From positions 2,108,001-2,172,000 of the forward strand of contig CBDDIR010000003.1 in assembly GCA_965229115.1 (NCBI GenBank): a DNA stretch of 64,000 bases, read 5' to 3'. Source of the DNA: UBA7672 sp965229115. GTDB lineage: Bacteria; Pseudomonadota; Alphaproteobacteria; Caulobacterales; Hyphomonadaceae. Shown here one piece after another: positions 58,305 through 64,000 of the stretch (within the stretch, counting starts at the first letter, position 1; every line of letters begins with the position of its first letter). The notes beneath the pieces are model-generated. The model was not told the DNA's origin and ran no database searches. It saw only the letters and a program-made list of their open reading frames with translations. The translations under genes and the position numbers were made by a program.

Positions 58305-59264
58305 TTACGGTTGTGATGATCCCGAAAAGTGGGTCCAGCCGGCCCGGTCAAACGCCATTTCCGCGCCCGTCGCATCGAGAACGGCAACGCCCGCCCCCGC
58401 CTCGACCACCCCAATCCGCGTCGCCTTCGCCGCTTCCAGTTCAGCGCGCGCACCCGGCGGCGCGGTGAACAGCGTCTGGTAATCGTCCCCGCCGGTCAGC
58501 AGCGCGGCAAGCGTTACCTTGCTGTTGGTCACGTAGCTCTGCGCCACCGCGCTCAGCGGTACGTCGCCAGCACGGATGACGATCCGCACGCTGGACGCCT
58601 CAGCGATATGTCCGGCATCCGCCACCAGCCCGTCCGACACATCGATGGAGCCGGTCGCATGGCCCGCCACCACATCCGCAAAAGCCAGCTTCGGCGGCTC
58701 GGGCACGCGATAGCGCGACACCAGCAGATTGCTCGCTTCAGCAGACAGCTTGCCGAGCTTCCCCTGCGCCGCCATCAGTCCCAGCACGCCATCCCCAATC
58801 GTGCCCGTCACCCATACATCATCGCCAACCCAGGCGCCTGAGCGCCGCACGGGACCGAGCTTGTCCACGCGCCCCAGCAGGGTCAGCGTCAATGTCAGCG
58901 GGCCATCCGTCGACGTCGTATCGCCGCCCACCAAATGCGCGCCCCACTTCGCGAGATCATTGCCCAGCACGCGCGCGAACTCCGCGATCTCCGCCTTGTC
59001 GCGCCCCTTGGGCCACACCAGCGCCAGCAGCGCCGCATCCGGCTTGCCGCCCTTTGCGATGATGTCCGAGACATTCACGCGCACCAGCTTCTGCGCCACC
59101 GTGCCGATCGGATCATCGGGCAGGAAGTGCACGCCCTCGACGATCGCGTCCTTGGTCGCGATCAGCCCCGGCGCGATGACGGCGACATCATCGCGCAAAC
59201 CATCCGCGCCCGCAGACGTCGCCAGCGGCGCGAAGTAGCTCTTGATGAGGTCAAACTCGTCCAT
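58305..59264 (-). CDS. thiL: thiamine-monophosphate kinase
   Basis: A 319-residue PurM/AIR synthase-fold kinase making thiamine diphosphate from the monophosphate. The usual start DEFDLIKSYFAPLA is followed by DDVAVI, TKDAIVEGVHFL, LVGGDTTS and the second-domain ATGSIDVSDGLVADAGH. It follows nusB by 47 bases in the ribH-nusB-thiL order. Confidence 0.96.
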   Translation of the reverse strand: MDEFDLIKSYFAPLATSAGADGLRDDVAVIAPGLIATKDAIVEGVHFLPDDPIGTVAQKLVRVNVSDIIAKGGKPDAALLALVWPKGRDKAEIAEFARVLGNDLAKWGAHLVGGDTTSTDGPLTLTLTLLGRVDKLGPVRRSGAWVGDDVWVTGTIGDGVLGLMAAQGKLGKLSAEASNLLVSRYRVPEPPKLAFADVVAGHATGSIDVSDGLVADAGHIAEASSVRIVIRAGDVPLSAVAQSYVTNSKVTLAALLTGGDDYQTLFTAPPGARAELEAAKATRIGVVEAGAGVAVLDATGAEMAFDRAGWTHFSGSSQP

Positions 59265-59311
59265 GCGATCAGAATGGCAGAGCGCAGCCGCACCGCCTAG
59301 CTGCCAGAACG

Positions 59312-59794
59312 CTAGCTGGCAGAGCGAATGTCGCGCGAGACGGCATCCAGCAGGCCGTTGATGAAGCGCGGCTCCGCGCCCTCGAAGAAGGCGTGGGCGA
59401 TCGAGACATACTCGTCGAGGATGATCTGCGACGGCAGGCTGATCTCCGCGATCAGTTCATAGACCGCCGCCCGCAGGATCGCGCGCGAGGTTGCATCCAG
59501 CCGCTCGATCTTCCAGCCATTGGCCAGCCGCTTCATGATAGCGCCGTCGATGGCTTCCTGGCGTTCCACCGTGCCATCCACGATGGCGCGGAAGATATCC
59601 GGATCGGCTTCTTCCACCGGCTCGCCCTCATCATTGAGGCCCAGACGGTCCGCCATGAAGTCCGCAATCACGGAGCGCGCCGACTGCTCGGTCTGCTCCA
59701 TCTGGTAAAGCGCCTGCACGGCCGCGAGGCGTGCGCCCGCGCGACGCGCGGCGAGCAGCTGACGTTCAGCCTCGGCGGAAGGAGCGTTGCTCAC
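59312..59794 (-). CDS. nusB: transcription antitermination factor NusB
   Basis: A 160-residue all-helical RNA-binding protein for rRNA antitermination with NusE. It has RRAGARLAAVQALYQMEQT at the N-terminus and SLPSQIILDEYVSIAHAFFEGAEPRFINGLLDA at the C-terminus. Its start overlaps the ribH stop (ATGA at 59791-59794). Confidence 0.96.
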   Translation of the reverse strand: MSNAPSAEAERQLLAARRAGARLAAVQALYQMEQTEQSARSVIADFMADRLGLNDEGEPVEEADPDIFRAIVDGTVERQEAIDGAIMKRLANGWKIERLDATSRAILRAAVYELIAEISLPSQIILDEYVSIAHAFFEGAEPRFINGLLDAVSRDIRSAS

Positions 59795-60240
59795 TCTTCG
59801 ATCTCGTCCAGCTTGTTGAAGCGATACGACAGGCCGACCATGCGCAGAACAGCAGCGACAACTTCCGCGCCCTTGTTCTTCTGCGTGCGATCAGCACGAA
59901 CTTTCGCCTGCGCTTCGTTCTCGACCGTCAGCACGCCGAAGCCGAGCGGCACGCCCGAGATCGACAACTCCATCAGGCCGCGCGCGACATGGTTGGTGAT
60001 CAGGTCATAGTGGCTGGTCTCGCCACGGATCACGCAGCCCAGCGCCACAAAGCCGTCCCACTCGCCCGTGCCCGCCGCCATGGCGATTGCGCCCGGGATC
60101 TCGAAAGCGCCCGGCACTTCGAGGAACTCATGCGTCGCGCCGACCTTCTCGAGGCCTTCAACGACAGACGCCTCAAGCTCCGACGCGATGTGCGCGTAGT
60201 AGCGGGAGGTAACGATCAGAATGCGGGGTGCGGTAGCCAT
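59791..60240 (-). CDS. ribH: 6,7-dimethyl-8-ribityllumazine synthase
   Basis: A 149-residue subunit of the icosahedral enzyme that joins the butanone phosphate and the diaminouracil. VVTSRYYAHIASELEAS-like N-terminus, VPGAFEIPGAI, LGCVIRGETSHYDLI (catalytic His) and GVLTVENEAQA are present. It starts three bases after the ribB stop. Confidence 0.96.
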   Translation of the reverse strand: MATAPRILIVTSRYYAHIASELEASVVEGLEKVGATHEFLEVPGAFEIPGAIAMAAGTGEWDGFVALGCVIRGETSHYDLITNHVARGLMELSISGVPLGFGVLTVENEAQAKVRADRTQKNKGAEVVAAVLRMVGLSYRFNKLDEIEE

Positions 60241-60243
60241 GGC

Positions 60244-61380
60244 TCACTCTCCGTCAATGCGGCGCCAGCCCTCGACCGTCAGCCCGTATCCGTCAAGACC
60301 GGGCAGCACGTTGGGGCGTGTATTGCTCATCAGGATCATGCGACGCACGCCAAGATCCTTCAGGATCTGCGCGCCGACGCCATATTCGCGCAGCGGGTGA
60401 GGTTCTTCGGTGGGCGAAACGTCCTGCCCGCCCAGCGCCCGCGTGATCTCTTCGCCAAGGCCCATGCGCACGAACACCGCCACGCCCGGCTCTTCGGAAG
60501 CCGCCAGCTTCTCCATCGCGCGGCGCACCAGACCTTCACGGTCGCCCGCCTCGCCCAGGAAGTCCGACAGGAAGTCGATGCGGTGCACGCGCACCAGCGT
60601 CGGCTGATCGCCCTGAACACGGCCCTTCACAACTGCGATGTGCTCGGCGCCATCCAGCGTGTTGCGGAACACGACGACGCGGAACTTGCCGCCGTAGGCG
60701 CTCTCGAAATCGCTTTCGATGCGGCGCTCGAGGAAGCGGTCATGACGGCGACGCCACGCGATCAGGTCGGCAATCGTGCCGATCTTCAGGCCATGCAGCT
60801 GCGCAAACGTCACCAGCTCCGGCAGACGCGCCATCGAGCCATCATCATTCATGATCTCGCAGATCACCGCCGCCGGGTAGAGACCGGCCAGACGCGAGAT
60901 ATCGACGCTGGCTTCGGTATGCCCTGCGCGCACCAGCACGCCGCCATCCCTGCACACCAGCGGGAAGACGTGGCCTGGCGAGACAAGATCGTCAGCGGCT
61001 TTTGTCGGATCGATCGCCACAGCAATCGTGTGCGCGCGGTCGTGCGCGGAGATGCCGGTCGTGACGCCTTCCTTGGCTTCGATCGACACGGTGAAAGCCG
61101 TCTTCATGCTCTCGCGGTTCTCGCGGGCCATCATGTCGAGATCGAGCAGCTTGGCGCGATCACGCGTGATCGACAGGCAGATCAGGCCACGGCCATGCTT
61201 GGCCATGAAGTTCACCTGCTGCGGCGTCGCGAACTGCGCCGGGATGATCAGGTCGCCTTCATTCTCGCGGTCCTCAGCATCGACGAGGATATACATGCGC
61301 CCGTTGCGCGCCTCCTCGACGATCTCCTCGATGGGAGAAATCGCTGCGGAGAAATCGTACTTTTCGATGTGATCTTTCAT
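60244..61380 (-). CDS. ribB: 3,4-dihydroxy-2-butanone-4-phosphate synthase with a degenerate GTP cyclohydrolase domain (RibBX type)
   Basis: A 378-residue fusion. Residues about 8-210 are the RibB synthase: DAEDRENEGDLIIPA, HDRAHTIAVAIDP, GHVFPL and RAGHTEASVDISRLAGLYPAAVICEIM. The C-terminal half has the GTP cyclohydrolase II fold (VRVHRIDFLSDF, YGVGAQILKDLGVRRMILMSN) but the three zinc cysteines (usual ECLTGD and CDC) and the QEGRGIGL stretch are replaced by DFLSDF, GDR and MGLGEEI. It should not open GTP; the true RibA must be elsewhere. The ATG at 61380 overlaps the ribE stop. Confidence 0.92.
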   Translation of the reverse strand: MKDHIEKYDFSAAISPIEEIVEEARNGRMYILVDAEDRENEGDLIIPAQFATPQQVNFMAKHGRGLICLSITRDRAKLLDLDMMARENRESMKTAFTVSIEAKEGVTTGISAHDRAHTIAVAIDPTKAADDLVSPGHVFPLVCRDGGVLVRAGHTEASVDISRLAGLYPAAVICEIMNDDGSMARLPELVTFAQLHGLKIGTIADLIAWRRRHDRFLERRIESDFESAYGGKFRVVVFRNTLDGAEHIAVVKGRVQGDQPTLVRVHRIDFLSDFLGEAGDREGLVRRAMEKLAASEEPGVAVFVRMGLGEEITRALGGQDVSPTEEPHPLREYGVGAQILKDLGVRRMILMSNTRPNVLPGLDGYGLTVEGWRRIDGE

Positions 61381-62009
61381 GCGCGCCACTCAAGCATTCG
61401 CGCGACGTATCGCGCCAGCATATCAACTTCCAGATTGACCTTGTCGCCCGTCTTCAGCCCGCCCAGCGTCGTCACCGACAACGTGTGCGGAATGAGCGAG
61501 ACTTCGAACCACGCATCACCCCCATTACTAGCTTGGGTGGCGGCGCTTACCGCAGACACCGTCAGCGATACGCCATCAATGGTAACCGAGCCCTTCTCGG
61601 CGAAGAATTTCGAAAGCTCCCCGGGGATGCTCACGCGCACGACCCAGCTCTCGCCAACGTGCCGGATATCCGACACCTGCCCCAGCCCGTCCACGTGCCC
61701 GTAAACCAGATGCCCGCCCAGCTCGTCGCCCAGCTTCAGCGACAGCTCGAGGTTCACGAACGTATCGGCCTGCCAGCTTCCCAGCGTCGTCCGCGACAGG
61801 GTCTCGGGGATCGCCTCGACCACCCACCACGAACCTTCATCGTCCGGCCCGAAATCCACCAGCGTGAGACACACGCCCGAATGCTGAACCGATGCGCCCA
61901 TCTGCAACTGCTCGGGGCGGTACTTGCTGCGCACGGTTACGCGCCGGATCCCATTTGCGTCCGCGACGGACGCAACACGGCCAACATCAGTAACCAGTCC
62001 CGTAAACAT
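61377..62009 (-). CDS. ribE: riboflavin synthase alpha chain
   Basis: A 210-residue protein built of two similar beta-barrel halves that dismutates lumazine to riboflavin. It starts MFTGLVTDVGRV and has SVQHSGVCLTLV in half one and KGSVTIDGVSLTVSAV in half two. The gene ends in an ATGA overlap with ribB. 189 bases separate it from the ribD reductase gene. Confidence 0.96.
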   Translation of the reverse strand: MFTGLVTDVGRVASVADANGIRRVTVRSKYRPEQLQMGASVQHSGVCLTLVDFGPDDEGSWWVVEAIPETLSRTTLGSWQADTFVNLELSLKLGDELGGHLVYGHVDGLGQVSDIRHVGESWVVRVSIPGELSKFFAEKGSVTIDGVSLTVSAVSAATQASNGGDAWFEVSLIPHTLSVTTLGGLKTGDKVNLEVDMLARYVARMLEWRA

Positions 62010-62198
62010 TCAAACATCCCGATCCGGCCCCCACCTCGGGGCCAGCCGCCATGCCGCTACGCCCGTCCGGGCCGCATGACAACCATTGCCTGCCATCAGG
62101 TGGGATCATGCATCGTTAATACCAAGCCGGGAGGCCGATTTGGCGCGCGATACAGGGTGTGAAAGCCAATTCGACGCAGGCCCATCTGAGGCCCAGTG
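62010..62198. other. 189-base gap within the riboflavin operon
   Basis: Sequence checked on the minus strand for an FMN riboswitch: the AGGGGGCGG and ATTCCC core blocks are not found. It may hold an internal promoter. No gene. Confidence 0.45.
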
Positions 62199-62879
62199 TC
62201 AGGCCCGGACGTAGCTTTCCCAGAGGTCGACGCCGACCTCCTTAACGCTAACTCGCTTGTAGCGCGGCGCGGCCTCCAGCGTCTCCAGCGACAGCCCGCC
62301 CAGGCAAGGCCGCCCGTCCCCGCCCAGCAGCACTGGCGCGCGGAACCACTCGATCCGGTCGACCAGCCCCGCCCGCACGAAAGACGCCGCCAGCTGCCCG
62401 CCGCCCTCGATCATCATCGAGGTGACGCCCGCACGCTGCGCCGAGTTCATCATCTCGACCAGCGACACGCTGCTCGATCCCTCGCCCGCCGGCAGCATCC
62501 AGAACTGCAGGCCTTTGGTGGATGGCCAGTGATCCAGGTTCACCGTCTCGAGCGTCGCGATCGCAACCGGCCCCATCTCCAGCGTCGAGAACAGTTTCGC
62601 GCTCGCCGGCACACGCGCCCGGCTGTCCGCCACCACACGCAGCGGCTGCTTCTCGGGCATCGGGTCCGTCCGCGCGGTCAGCAGCGGATCATCCGCCAGC
62701 ACAGTCTCGGAGCCCACGATCACCGCATCATGGTTCGCACGCAGGCGATGCACTTCATCGCGCGCCGCCTCACCCGTGATCCACTTGCTGACGCCATTGG
62801 CCAGCGCGATGCGGCCATCCAGCGATGTCGCAAGCTTCAGCGTGACAGACGGTCGTGCAGGAGAAGCCTCGCCGCTCAT
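62199..62879 (-). CDS. ribD: 5-amino-6-(5-phosphoribosylamino)uracil reductase domain (RibD C-terminal type only)
   Basis: A 226-residue protein equal to the reductase half of RibD (dihydrofolate-reductase-like fold): VTLKLATSLDGRIALANGVSKWITG, HDAVIVGSETVLADDPLLTAR and MIEGGGQLAASFVRAGLVDRI. The N-terminal zinc deaminase (HAE and PCxxxGxxPPC motifs) is absent. The deaminase must be encoded elsewhere. Its start overlaps nrdR (ATGA). In many relatives this position holds the full two-domain RibD. Confidence 0.9.
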   Translation of the reverse strand: MSGEASPARPSVTLKLATSLDGRIALANGVSKWITGEAARDEVHRLRANHDAVIVGSETVLADDPLLTARTDPMPEKQPLRVVADSRARVPASAKLFSTLEMGPVAIATLETVNLDHWPSTKGLQFWMLPAGEGSSSVSLVEMMNSAQRAGVTSMMIEGGGQLAASFVRAGLVDRIEWFRAPVLLGGDGRPCLGGLSLETLEAAPRYKRVSVKEVGVDLWESYVRA

Positions 62880-63349
62880 TCCGCTTCGCCGGTCTCGTCT
62901 TCATCGGCCGCCTTGGCGACGAACGCCGCAAAATCCGCCGGCGTCTTGAAGTCCTTGTACACCGACGCGTAGCGGATGAAGCCCACCGGATCGAGCGCTG
63001 CGAGCGACTCCATCACCATCTCGCCGATGTCGGACGTCTTGATCTCGCTCTCGCCCATATTCTCGAGCTGCCGCACAATGCCGGAGATCATGTGGTCGAG
63101 CTGATCGTCGCTCACCGGCCGCTTCTGCAGCGCGATCTTAAGCGACCGCCGCAGCTTGTCGCGTTCGAACGCCGCCTTGCGGCCATCGCGCTTCACCACG
63201 ATCAGATCGCGCAACTGCACGCGTTCGAATGTCGTGAACCTGCCGCCGCAATTGGTGCAGCCGCGCCGCCTGCGCACAGCGGTATCTTCTTCAGCCGGGC
63301 GGCTGTCCTTCACGACTGAATCTGCGAACCCGCAGTAAGGACAGCGCAA
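62876..63349 (-). CDS. nrdR: transcriptional repressor NrdR
   Basis: A 157-residue regulator of ribonucleotide reductase genes. The N-terminal zinc ribbon has CPYCG and CTNCGGRF; the ATP-cone follows (IVVKRDGRKAAFERDKLRRSL). The C-terminal part is acidic. It lies between glyA and ribD, in the common glyA-nrdR-ribD order, and ends in an ATGA overlap with the ribD gene. Confidence 0.96.
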   Translation of the reverse strand: MRCPYCGFADSVVKDSRPAEEDTAVRRRRGCTNCGGRFTTFERVQLRDLIVVKRDGRKAAFERDKLRRSLKIALQKRPVSDDQLDHMISGIVRQLENMGESEIKTSDIGEMVMESLAALDPVGFIRYASVYKDFKTPADFAAFVAKAADEDETGEAE

Positions 63350-63366
63350 TCGTTACCCTCGCCTGA

Positions 63367-64000
63367 TCAACCCCAAGGCGCAGCGTAGATCGGGAAGCGC
63401 GCGGTCAGCGCCTTCACTTCTTCACGCACCTTCGCTTCAACGGCATCCGTCTCGCCGCCCTTCGCCAGCCCGTCGATGATCTCGATCATCCACTGGCCGA
63501 CCTGTTTGAATTCCGCCGTGCCGAAGCCGCGCGTCGTCGCCGCCGGCGAACCGACACGCACGCCCGACGTCACCATCGGCTTCTCCGGATCGAACGGCAC
63601 GCCGTTCTTGTTGCAGGTGATGTAGGCGCGCTCGAGCGCCTTCTCGGTCGCGTTGCCCTTCACGCCCTTGGGACGCAGGTCGACCAGCATCAGGTGCGTA
63701 TCCGTACCGCCCGACACGATATCGAGACCGCCAGCCTTCAGCGTCTCCGCCAGCATGTTGGCGTTGTCGATCACAGCCTGCGCGTAGGCCTTGAACGACG
63801 GCTTCAGAGCCTCGCCAAACGCCACGGCCTTACCCGCGATGACATGCATCAGCGGCCCGCCCTGGATGCCGGGGAAGACGGCCGAGTTGATCTTCTTGGC
63901 GATCGCCTCGTCATTCGTCAGCACCATGCCGCCGCGCGGTCCGCGCAGCGTCTTGTGCGTCGTCGTCGTCACGACGTGTGCGTGCGGCAGCGGGCTCGGG
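63367..64000 (-). CDS. glyA: serine hydroxymethyltransferase, C-terminal part
   Basis: About 211 codons of the PLP enzyme that interconverts serine and glycine with tetrahydrofolate. The frame enters from the window edge (PSPLPHAHVV) and includes TTTTHKTLRGPRGG with the PLP lysine HKT, then FPGIQGGPLMHVIAGKAVAF and TSGVRVGSPAATTRGF. The N-terminal half is beyond base 64000. It is the first gene of the nrdR-rib-nusB-thiL direction. Confidence 0.95.
   Translation of the reverse strand, partial: PSPLPHAHVVTTTTHKTLRGPRGGMVLTNDEAIAKKINSAVFPGIQGGPLMHVIAGKAVAFGEALKPSFKAYAQAVIDNANMLAETLKAGGLDIVSGGTDTHLMLVDLRPKGVKGNATEKALERAYITCNKNGVPFDPEKPMVTSGVRVGSPAATTRGFGTAEFKQVGQWMIEIIDGLAKGGETDAVEAKVREEVKALTARFPIYAAPWG

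Noticed and set aside
59731..61704. A 657-codon plus-strand frame
   Set aside because: Antisense to nusB, ribH and ribB, all unmistakable on the minus strand.
62010..62198. FMN riboswitch before ribE
   Set aside because: The conserved AGGGGGCGG and other core blocks are not found on the minus strand.
1..64000. CRISPR array or insertion sequence
   Set aside because: No regularly spaced direct repeats and no transposase-like reading frame were seen anywhere in the window.

Overview
The window is a 64 kb piece of a GC-rich chromosome that looks alphaproteobacterial. The best evidence is the conserved order bamE / ubiquinol-cytochrome c chaperone / plsX / fabH / ihfA / merR, next to nrdR / ribD / ribE / ribB / ribH / nusB / thiL and glyA. 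Many TonB-dependent receptors, DUF6152 and DUF6644-like proteins, a DmdC-like acyl-CoA dehydrogenase and an acetoacetyl-CoA synthetase would suit an oligotrophic Caulobacterales or Hyphomonadaceae-like organism. That family-level placement is inference; no rRNA gene is present to confirm it.

Layout. 0-2.4 kb: a TetR regulator with its own operator, an EmrA/HlyD membrane fusion protein and a PaaI-type thioesterase. A divergent gene probably starts at base 28. 2.4-15.8 kb: an accessory region made almost wholly of exported proteins. It holds secreted proteins of unknown function with a PDLxGxWTN motif, a DUF4189-like repeat protein, and an operon of a DsbD-alpha protein, a mono-heme protein and a TlpA thioredoxin. 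It also holds a TonB receptor with two small four-helix membrane proteins and a DUF6152 protein, a cytochrome c'-like lipoprotein and one frameshifted paralog. 15.8-26.4 kb: serine dehydratase, a SLOG-domain multi-TM protein preceded by a tiny TIR-like ORF, a DmdC-like acyl-CoA dehydrogenase, a repeat-rich non-coding stretch, a CocE-type hydrolase and acetoacetyl-CoA synthetase.

27-36.4 kb: a second exported-function cluster with a Tat-exported HisC-like aminotransferase, two TonB receptors and a convergent/divergent arrangement of two more secreted paralogs. A shared dyad motif occurs in its promoters. 36.4-41.8 kb: an orphan Flp pilin and the elongation factor P locus, epmB, epmA and efp, interrupted by a lipoprotein and a Nudix gene. 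41.8-53 kb: YceI, a Kef-type antiporter, a ModE-like regulator, an aminotransferase plus omega-amidase pair, an O-antigen ligase-like protein with a glycosyltransferase, a PQQ- and heme-containing dehydrogenase and a short-chain dehydrogenase.

53-64 kb: core genes. These are tRNA-Val, tRNA-Pro, the fatty-acid/phospholipid and IHF block, and the riboflavin/NusB/ThiL block, ending in a truncated glyA. The riboflavin block is unusual: the GTP cyclohydrolase half of the RibBA-like protein has lost its zinc cysteines, and the RibD protein has only the reductase domain.

The strongest candidates for undescribed biology are the SLOG-TM protein with its upstream TIR-like fragment, and the repeated association of TonB receptors with the secreted PDLxGxWTN/CHEGNY family, DUF6152, DUF6644-like proteins and periplasmic heme/thiol proteins.
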